Assembly (NCBI GenBank): GCA_035578905.1
Contig: JAQJVL010000102.1
Span: 219,501-283,500, forward strand
DNA: 64,000 nt
From: Stictocephala bisonia
Lineage: Eukaryota > Arthropoda > Insecta > Hemiptera > Membracidae
Reading direction: 5' to 3'
Notes under the pieces: generated by a model
The model's input: only the letters and a program-made list of their open reading frames with translations
Database searches by the model: none
Told to the model about the DNA's origin: nothing
Made by a program: the position numbers and the translations under genes
Part shown: positions 56,067-64,000 of the stretch, piece after piece
Layout of the letters: each line of letters opens with the position of its first letter
Position numbering within the stretch: position 1 is the first letter of the stretch

Positions 56067-56910
56067 GCATGAGGATTTCAGCCTTCGGTGTCGTAACGGA
56101 GTTGGACGCACGGTCTGGAGAGGACCTGCCTGTAGCAGAGCCTGAGGATCTAAGCCTTCGGTGTCGTAACGGAGTGCAACGTACGATCTGGAGAGGACCT
56201 GCCTGTAGCATAGCCTGAGGATCTAAGCCTTCGGTGTCGTAACGGAGTGCAACGTACGGTCTGGAGAAGGAAACTACCTGTAGCAGAGCGTGAGGATCTT
56301 CGGTGTCGTAACGGAGTGCAACGTACGATCTGGAGAGGACCTGCCTGTAGCATAGCCTGAGGATCTAAGCCTTCGGTGTCGTAACGGAGTGCAACGTACG
56401 GTCTGGAGAAGGAAACTACCTGTAGCAGAGCGTGAGGATCTTCGGTGTCGTAACGGAGTGCAACGTACGATCTGGAGAGGACCTGCCTGTAGCATAGCCT
56501 GAGGATCTAAGCCTTCGGTGTCGTAACGGAGTGCAACTTACGATCTGGAGAGGACCTGCCTGTAGCAGAGCCTGAGGATCTAAGCCTTCGGTGTCGTAAC
56601 GGAGTGCAACGTACGGTCTGGAGAAGGAAACTACCTGTAGCAGAGCGTGAGGATCTTCGGTGTCGTAACGGTCTGGAGAGAACCTGCCTGTAGCAGAGCG
56701 TGAGAATCTCAACCATAGGTGTCGTAACGGAGCTCGGTCTGCAAGTGGAGAAGGAAAACTGCCTACATCATAGTGTTAGGATCTCAGCTGTAGATGTAAC
56801 GGAGCTCGGACTACGTCTGGAGAGGAGACCCGCCTGTAGCAGAGTGTAAAGAACTCAGCCATAGGTGTCGCAACGAAATTGGGCCTGCGGCCTGGAGAAT
56901 GAACCTTCTT
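56067..56910. repeat. Satellite of about 12 units of 71 bp with a 142-bp higher-order period
   Basis: GGTGTCGTAACGGAGTGCAA occurs repeatedly, followed by CGTACGATCTGGAGAGGACC and TGCCTGTAGCAGAGCCTGAG. Short (GAGGATCTTCGG) and long (GAGGATCTAAGCCTTCGG) unit types alternate, so whole two-unit blocks repeat exactly, for example around 56230 and 56372. Outer units are more diverged (56700-56900), as expected at array edges. Minus-strand open frames across the array are by-products. Confidence 0.95.
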
Positions 56911-56929
56911 GTATTATAGACGATATAGA

Positions 56930-57850
56930 GACACATACATAACTACTAAGTTTCATTACATTTGTTCAAGAGTTTTGAAATTAATAAAAATATACTCCAG
57001 ATTTTTGCCCAACCCGTATAAATAGTAGCCGACTGATCTTACTTCGCTACGGAGTGGTTTTGTACACTTGCTGACCGTTCCCCTTACTTCAGTATAAAAC
57101 TCGGCGTGCAGCATCGCCATATATTGTATTGCAATATGTAACAACATTGAGCCTAACTGTGTTTTCTGTTTGGTTTCTGTGCTAATTGGAAATGTCCTAA
57201 GAACAAAATATATTTACCAACGAAACCCACATAAATTGATACTTTTTATAATAGCGTCCTTATTGCACATCTCCACCATGTCATATCAGCTTCATATACT
57301 CTATCGATCTGAAAATAAAGTGATCAGACAATGAATAAGTAAGTCATAAAGGCATTTTTTTGCCATAATCTATGAACAGGGTATGTCTATAATCAAATTT
57401 ATTTGGAATATTTCCAATTAAATCAGCGTTTCCTCTCAGATAACGTATTTTTATAGTTTAGAGAAATCTGCAAGTCTACTCTTAGAGCACGGCCGTCTTT
57501 AAGAGTCCATTCTTTTATGATGTTTTATAAATGTTGTATATTAGTTGTATGTATAATTAAAACAATGAACACGTATTTTGTATTTATTAAGGTTGTATCG
57601 AATTTCACCGTTTTTATGTGTCTTATTTCGTAAATTAATTGTATAAGGACACCCTGGTGAGGTATCTCGTTAGAATTTATAAAATATAGTATCGATATTG
57701 AAAGTATCGTAAACGATTCACAGCCCTGCTTGGCCTTAACGATACCATCTCCGCCTGTAATCAACAAATAATATCGTCAAGAAGTAACAATACCAACTTG
57801 TAGTACAATAATTAGTGTTATAGTGTGTTTATTTATCAGTTTAATTGTAT
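56930..57850. other. No recognisable gene
   Basis: Nothing recognised between the satellite and the tRNA gene. Confidence 0.4.
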
Positions 57851-57932
57851 GGTAGCGTGGCCGAGCGGTCTAAGGCGCTGGTTTAAGGCACCAGTCTCTT
57901 CGGAGGCGTGGGTTCGAATCCCACCGCTGCCA
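57851..57932 (+). tRNA. tRNA-Leu(AAG): tRNA-Leu (anticodon AAG)
   Basis: The 82-base sequence folds as a class II tRNA. Acceptor GGTAGCG pairs with CGCTGCC, and the discriminator is A. The D-arm is GCC...GGC. The anticodon stem CTGGT/ACCAG encloses the loop TTAAGGC with anticodon AAG, reading CUU leucine codons (CUC too if A34 becomes inosine). The variable arm is long and typical of Leu. The T-arm GTGGG/CCCAC has loop TTCGAAT. The internal A-box (TGGCCGAGCGGTCTAAGG) and B-box (GGTTCGAATCC) are canonical. No intron and no 3' CCA, as expected for a nuclear gene. A T5 run follows. It looks functional. Confidence 0.97.
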
Positions 57933-57937
57933 TTACG

Positions 57938-57942
57938 TTTTT
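57938..57942 (+). terminator. RNA polymerase III terminator of the tRNA gene
   Basis: TTTTT run (in ACGTTTTTGC) starts six bases after the tRNA 3' end. Confidence 0.85.
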
Positions 57943-58403
57943 GCTCCGTCTAGTAATCTTTACTCTACAAATTGCTGCAATTGGTGCTTCCTCATTACAA
58001 ATATTGCGTTTTATTTTTGTAACAGCAGAAATTGGGGGTGTATTTTTAATAGTGACTATTAGGATTTTCCTGTCTAGCACTCAATTAAAATTTGGCACTA
58101 TTCGCTTCCTTCATTAATTTAGTAAAGTGACACAGCACAACCACCGGGGCCAAAGTGCTCTTAAATTGACTAATGAAATTGTATGACATTGTTGCTTTTA
58201 TGACTGTATCAATAAAGAATTACGCGTATACCCACATTTTTATTCATTTTCCACAATTATATATTCATTTATAATTTAAACTATGAGATTAAAATACTTA
58301 TTGAATAATTAATTACTTTAAAAACGATAACCCGTGAATGGGTCTACAAGGACGCGCGGCTGTGTGGGTCCCTGCGTCGTAAAGCCCGCCACACACTACC
58401 GAG
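57943..58403. other. No recognisable gene
   Basis: Hydrophobic frames on both strands here start inside the tRNA and have no family match. Confidence 0.4.
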
Positions 58404-58562
58404 TCAATGACTACAGATAGAATAAGACGAAAAGTTCCCATGTTAAAATTTCAGACTAAACCAGTAGGTAAAAAACCGAGTTTAAGCAACTGGCCGCTAT
58501 GGAGCGCGGAAATCTCGTGTGGGCTGCGAGTGTTAGACAAGGATGACGAGCGCAAGAAGAAA
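58404..58562 (+). repeat. Dispersed repeat, partner of 53674-53840
   Basis: Same landmarks. In this copy the plus frame from MTTDRIRRKVPMLKFQ stays open for 78 codons. The Harbinger copy has one internal stop in the same frame. Flanks differ (CCGCCACACACTACCGAGTC on the left), so it may be a MITE or part of an accessory exon. Confidence 0.75.
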
Positions 58563-60369
58563 AGAGAGAGCGGTATTATCGGCCTGCACACCCACACTCC
58601 GGTTCGTCATCGGTCTTCTTCCGGTCTCTCACTTCATTCGTAACAACTGATGGACCCTTGGCGAAATACATCCCTTAGCACAGTGGCTCGCTTCTAGCTT
58701 TTCAGTTTTAGAGGACGGGCGTCAATTTCACTGTATTAAAACCAAGTCTTCACTAAATTAAAGAGTAGTAAATATTAAAAAGTTTATCATTAGTTGCATA
58801 GTTACATGATTACATTTAACATAAAATAATAAATACAGGGAATTTTTAATTGTCTAGTCAGGCTTACAATAATATTTAAAACAATAAACAGATTAAAGAG
58901 AGGGACCATACAGTTAAATAATACTTGCTTAAATATACAGGAATTTACTTAGTTTTCTTTTAATTTTGTGACCTAGTTTAAAAAGTTATTTACAATAATG
59001 TTCAAAATACAAACTTAATTTAAAAAATAAAAAATTACTTGCATAATATATTAGTACAAAAAATCAGGTAAATAATTGTAGGAAAGTTCGGATTAAATAG
59101 AAAGTAGATAAATCGATTTGAAACCTTTTGCAATTTGTTAAGAAAGGTCTCTACATCAGACAATGTGTTATGTTATTATTATTTTAACATAAAAAATAAT
59201 GAAAAACAAAATGGTGGATTGAAAATTAAGCTTTCTCTCCAGTATCACGATTTTTACGAATAAAAGATAAAACAATATGTATAAATCTGTATTTAGTGTT
59301 GTACAAAACACCGACTTTTGGCACGTCACAGAGCGAACTGCACTTACTGAAGTAGAGTGTGCGAACTGCACACATAGTAGAGTGTGTGGCGGACGGCGTG
59401 CCATGCAAATCACGTGTTGTGTATGGGCGGCCGTGGTATTACCCCCTTTAGTCTCGGGGTTGAACTCGTAGCTTCCCAAATGCCTCTAATTAACTATAAT
59501 ATATTTATTTAGCACATCTGTCATATTTTGAAGGTTATTGGTATATTAATTACTGTCGGGTTTTGGAATTTAAAAATTGATTTTTTTTATTTAATTATTT
59601 TACACTTTTCAAAATAGCAATAGTCAAACTAAAAAAGAAACTGCTGATTTAATAAGTTTTAAATAAGTCTTTTCCACGAATTGTAAGGTGAAAAAAGGAA
59701 TTCAACGTGTGTTTAGTCATGCTTGAGCTTACTGTTTTCTTTTAAAGTAAAATCTCTTTTTGGAGAACATTTTTAGTGGATTTTTAACTGAATTTAATAA
59801 GAAATAGGTTTGTGATCAGTGTAGAGTCGTAATGACAACTAACTATGATGGTTGAAGTACTTTACAGTAAAACCGTGTAAATTCATTCATATGGAATTAT
59901 GTAAAAGAGAAAAAGCAATAGGAACCATAGTGGGCTGATCAAAAAGGTTTGTGTTACAAGACGCGGAAAATTGTTATGAACTTCTATTTTGGTGTAAAAC
60001 GCGGTTTTTTCAAGTGATACCTCGAAATTCAGGGATTCGCAACTAAAAGAGAAAAGTTGGCATTCTGCTTTGTACAACCAGTGTAGCCATGGTACATCAA
60101 GGTGTCACGGACTTCAGGAACAATCGGTAATCTGAATAAATTTCTAGGAAAGCCTTCTTTAAGCAAATGTAAAATACACCTAACAATATTAAATCCAAGA
60201 GAATAAACGGAAGGAAGGTGCCGATGCATGTGACAGTGTGTGTATACACGACTAAACAACAATGAGCTCCGTGCCGCAGCTATGTCAGGTGTTCGAAATA
60301 ACAATAGTAAACAGATTATTAAAAATATTGAGTATTTTGTTTTTAGTACTTAATAATGGGAATCCGAAA
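58563..60369. other. AT-rich DNA without a recognisable gene
   Basis: 59320-59470 is less AT-rich, with repeated GAACTGCAC words, but no gene or element was identified. Confidence 0.4.
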
Positions 60370-60900
60370 TACCTCTCTCAAAACTTTCAGTATAACTCAA
60401 AATTTGGTGCAAAGGAGACACGCTCAGCCTCGTCAATATTACGTATTCCTCTTCATGGAACATCTTTCTACACAAATTCCTTTTCAGTAACTGCCTGCAG
60501 AGAATAGAATAAACTTTCTCCATATTTAAAGAGATATGACAGTCGGGCTCGGTTCACAGCATCATTGAAAGCCTTTCTTTTTGAACGGACGAGTCTGTGA
60601 TGGTAGCTGGGGATGGGGTCTGGGATTAGGGTCGAACGAGTGTATGAGTGAGAGAATGGTAAAGTTGATAATATGTTAGTAGTTCATTTAATTTATATTA
60701 TTTGCTTCTTTGTAATTTTATTATTATTATTTTTCTTTAGTTTAGTTCTGTATTTCATGTTTTAGGCTTTGTTATATTTACTACTTTAACATAAAAGGGT
60801 TAATTGTAAGAGAGGAATTATTAGTCCTAAGTTCGCCAATTGTATAAAACACCTTTTGTACAATAAAGCCATTATTATGATTAAGCCATTATTATTAAAC
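60370..60900 (+). pseudogene. LINE 3' end: ORF2 C-terminus and tail
   Basis: The plus strand reads ETRSASSILRIPLHGTSFYT, then NSFSVTACRE, with a frame change at about 60508, then LSPYLKRYDSRARFTASLKA and FLFERTSL. This is the extreme C-terminus of a LINE ORF2 (the LRIP.HRTSFY..SF.V.A..WN.LP pattern) of a different type from the other LINEs here. The 3' UTR ends in ACAATAAAGCCATTATTAT with partial repetition, an ATT-type tail at 60861-60898. Severely 5'-truncated. Confidence 0.75.
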
Positions 60901-62340
60901 AGCCGATCTAAATGACAATAATCGAGATACATTATTAACATACTTTACTTACATAGGTAATATTTGACCCATATTTCTTAATTGGTTTATCCTTTTTTTT
61001 TAATATTGAAGGATTAGTCGTCAATTTAATAAATAATCTAGTCGTTATCGGCACATTTCGTTCAATCTCCATTGTAAACACATGAACTAATACACATAAA
61101 CCATCTCAACACAAGACAGCTCTTTTTAAAATTTTCTATCTGAATAAAAATATGTTTCTGCAAGAAAATAATAGTGCATAATGTATATTTAAATATAAGA
61201 TACTTTCGATATTATATCAGACACTTTAAAACTCATCGGATTCTTACCTCAATAATTAGTCCAATAGAAGGAATAGTAATTTATCTTATTTTCTTTATAT
61301 TGAGACCTATAGCACAGATATCTGTCTATATTCTGTGGTATTAGTTTTAGTTTTACATTTCTATTCCATTTATATATTATGCCCGTTTCAGATCGATGGA
61401 CATATTACAGTACTCTCTTGCATACTGTGTACATAAACATGACCTGTTGGATATTCATTGGACATCCATACAATAATGGATGATTTAGACATTTTTATTT
61501 TATCTCTTGGTTTAAGTAATGTACAATTTATAACGTTGAAAATGACAAATTTCTATAAATGTTTTATCCCTTTTATTTATGTCTTATTTTGTGATACTGT
61601 TACTTGTCAATTATTAATTTAAAAACTCAAATATGTAATGTCACTCATTCTCTGTTATGTAAACTTTAATTCCTAGAATGTTTGTTTAACTCGTGGTTAG
61701 ACTACAATGCTCCCTTTCTGATAATAATCACTGTTTTGGATCTATGTATTTAAGACTTCTCAACAATATTTCACGTATTGTCAAAAAAATATAGAATATG
61801 CCGAAATATTCCAAATACATTGAACTAATACCTGCACCCTTAAAGTTCATATAGAATAGCATTTAAATTTTCAGATTCATAGTGCAATGAAGTACAATAT
61901 TTTAATCTCTTCAATATTGAGAATATAAAACTAACTATTCGTTAATTTATATTTATTTTCGTTTATTTGTTTTTAGAAAAAAAATACTACTAGTGGTCTT
62001 AATATGTGAGAAACCGAAAACGGAGGCAGGTGCGCGGCACGAGGGAAGTGTTCGAGGCGTTGTCATGGCAACACGAGCTTGTCTATTTATATCTCATCGC
62101 AAACACTACCCCTCCTCAACACTCCAGTTTAATCATTACTTCATTTTTATGGTGTAAAATTAAAAAGTGACATTCATTTCAGTCAGAAGCAGTGTTTCGT
62201 ACGTAATCAAGTAAACACGTGTAGCAATTACTGTAATTGTTCCAGTCACGTAATGTGTTAACAACTTTTCGGCAATGTCACCGGGCCTCTCACCTTACCA
62301 GAGATAAGGTCCAGTCTTGACAAAACAACTTTCGACATTG
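60901..62340. other. AT-rich DNA without a recognisable gene
   Basis: Nothing recognised. Composition becomes more balanced after 62000. Confidence 0.45.
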
Positions 62341-62800
62341 TCACCGTGGCTCAAGTTGACCACGAGGGCAACCTATGTTGATCACAAGGGAGGGGCTACA
62401 CAGGTTCACCACGATGGGCTACCCAAATTAATTACGGGGGCTACACAAGATAATAATGGTTGGTTACCAAAATGTATCAAGTAGGGCTGCCAAATTTCAT
62501 CACAAGCGTTACATACGTTAATATCTTGATTCTGCCCAAGTCGATCACAAATACTACAAAAGTTGGTCATGAGGGCTACCCATGTTGATCACGGGTGGTA
62601 ACCCAGGTTGATCGCGAGGAGCTACGCAAGTTAATCACGGCGTTACCCAAGAAGATAATGTGTGATTACCCAAATTGATCAAGAAGGGCTACCAAAGTTT
62701 ATTACAGGTAGCTACACAAGTTGATCATGGGGAGGGGCTACTCAATTTGTAGGGGGGAGTACCCCAGCTTATCATGAATACTACCAAATTTCATCATGGT
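62341..62800. repeat. Degenerate tandem repeat of about 27 bp, about 16 units
   Basis: The consensus is near GGCTACCCAAGTTGATCACG with variable G tracts between units (examples: GGGCTACCCATGTTGATCAC, GGTAGCTACACAAGTTGATC). Units are individually diverged, so the array is old. It stops exactly where the LINE tail begins at 62801. Confidence 0.85.
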
Positions 62801-64000
62801 TGAATGAATGAATGATTGAATGAATATCTTTATTTGTACAATTTCTTTGAGAAATACATTGGCGTCAACATGTAAAATAAAATGATAAAACAGGAATTGT
62901 AAGTCATAGTTGGTAAAAAAATTCTTCAATGGTGTAGAGAGGTTGATCCATCAGCCATTCAGTTAGGTTGTTTTTTAAGGTCTTGCCAGTCAAGGTCCGC
63001 AGATGTTCTGGAAGGTGGTTGTGTAGTTTACATCCAACGTACAAAGGTTTCTTCTCATATAGAGCTAGGCGGTGTCGGGCTGTTACAAAGTCTGCTGCAT
63101 GTCTTGTATTATAACCATGGATGTTGTGGTTTCTTAAAGCATTTCTGCTGTCTGCATACATGATGGCATCTTGTATGTATAAACCAACCACAGTCATAAT
63201 TCTCAGCTCTTTGAAAGCCTCTCGGCACGATTCTCTTTCCTGCAGATTTCCTATTATTCTTATTGCCCATTTTTGTAATACTAGAATTCTTTCCATATTC
63301 GCCCTTGATGTTATGCGCCCCCACGCAAGGAGACCATACCTGATGTGAGCTTCACAGAGACCAAAATATGCTGTTCTTGCAGTGACTGTGTCAGCAATAT
63401 TTTTTAGTCTTTTCAAGGCAAAAAGGCCAGAGGAAATCTTTTTGCATACCTGATTTATATGAGGGGTCCAGGTAAGGTCAGCATATATGGTCACACCGAG
63501 GAGCTTGACTTCTTGTTCAAGGCTTACATTTGCAAGTTCTTCCAAATCATTTCTGCTTCTAAAAATTATTTGTTTTGTTTTTGCTGTGTTTGCCACCAAG
63601 TCGTTCTTGCTACAGTATTGATAAGCTTTCTCTAGACTTCTTTGAGAGGTCATCTCCAGTTCATCAATGCTGCTCTCACTTACAATAAGTGTGGTATCAT
63701 CCGCGTACATTAAGGATGAGCACATGTTTAATTGTTCTGGCAGGTCGTTTGTAAACATTATGAAGAGAGCCGGTCCCAAAACAGACCCCTGTGGGACTCC
63801 CCTGGTTATTTCCTTAGGTTTGGATTGGACTGTTTGTAACCTTCTTCTTTCAGTTGTTTTGATTTCCACTAATTGGCTGCGCCCCGTCAGATAGGATTGA
63901 AACCAAGTTTTTGCATTCTCTTTGACTCCTAGTGCATCAAGTTTGGAAATAATAAGGTCGTGTCCCAGGGAGTCGAAAGCTTTACTTAGATCCAAAAGTA
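62801..64000 (-). mobile_element. LINE with well-preserved reverse transcriptase, continuing past the window
   Basis: 63995-62904 minus is 363 codons without a stop. It holds the RT palm and thumb: DLSKAFDSLGHDLIISKL (first Asp), FQSYLTGRSQLVEI, GVPQGSVLGPALFIMFTNDL and LMYADDTTLIVSES (catalytic Asp pair). Next come VKLLGVTIYADLTWTPHIN, YGLLAWGRITSRANMERILV and LQKWAIRIIGNLQERESC. The end is PLYVGCKLHNHLPEHLRTLT and PLYTIEEFFYQL, then a stop. A 77-base 3' UTR with AAATAAAG follows, then a TTCA-type tail (62801-62826) against the 27-bp repeat. The frame is open at the window edge, so endonuclease and 5' parts lie outside. It belongs to the CR1/Jockey group, clade not resolved. The best candidate here for an active LINE. 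Confidence 0.92.

Noticed and set aside
56150..56716. Several minus-strand repetitive frames in the 71-bp satellite
   Set aside because: Identical peptides follow the 142-bp higher-order unit. They are by-products of the array.
57883..58117. Frames containing VGFEPTPP or hydrophobic transmembrane-like sequence
   Set aside because: The first is the well-known translation artefact of a tRNA T-arm. The second overlaps the tRNA and shows no family similarity.

Overview
This window looks like AT-rich animal nuclear DNA, most probably from an arthropod (insect). The signs are a eukaryotic tRNA-Leu gene with internal promoter boxes, spliceosomal-type introns inside transposon genes, SINEs, LINEs, a Penelope-like element, PIF/Harbinger with a MADF partner gene, and hAT, pogo-like and foldback elements. 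A hemipteran-like genome is possible, but the sequence does not prove it. I see no convincing host protein-coding gene. The window is a mosaic of mobile elements of different ages, tandem repeats and AT-rich sequence with no recognisable content.

Layout. 1-2.6 kb: decayed hAT (ZMYM1-like) transposase, minus strand, with one probable terminus. 4.0-5.2 kb: tandem duplication with a pogo/Tigger-like MITE in one unit. 7.5-8.8 kb: a 36-bp minisatellite, a 5S-rRNA-derived SINE and a LINE fragment. 10.1 kb: hairpin element. 12.2-15.3 kb: decayed LINE, a pogo-like end and a curious four-copy array with exon-like features. 18.3-19.8 kb: another LINE relic with a nested insertion. 21.9-25.9 kb: a MITE, then copy 1 of a long dispersed repeat carrying a 200-bp hairpin and a 1.3-kb palindrome that copy 2 (46.0-48.5 kb) lacks. 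26.3-28.7 kb: a LINE with a second LINE nested in the opposite direction. 30-35.7 kb: short tandem repeats, a tRNA-headed SINE, an orphan OTU-protease fragment, paired direct repeats and a Gypsy integrase relic. 35.7-38.3 kb: an element with long inverted repeats, one arm of which is interrupted by a 982-bp hAT with perfect 8-bp target duplications. 38.4-39.0 kb: a 73-bp minisatellite.

40.3-43.4 kb holds the best-preserved system: a 3.1-kb DNA transposon with 36-bp inverted ends, extra subterminal copies of its end motif, and one two-exon gene for a 742-residue DDE-like transposase, resembling a poorly characterised insect family. 43.8-44.3 kb: a 48-bp satellite. 50.1-52.5 kb: two head-to-head Penelope-like copies, one split by a LINE. 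52.9-54.1 kb: a PIF/Harbinger remnant with a transposase exon and a MADF exon. 56.1-56.9 kb: a 71/142-bp satellite. 57.85 kb: an intact tRNA-Leu(AAG). 60.4-60.9 kb: a LINE 3' end. 62.3-64.0 kb: a degenerate 27-bp repeat abutted by a well-preserved LINE reverse transcriptase that runs off the window.

The elements do not form a pathway. Their nesting gives a relative history: tandem duplication, then pogo insertion; Penelope copy, then LINE; long-inverted-repeat element, then hAT; LINE, then opposite LINE.
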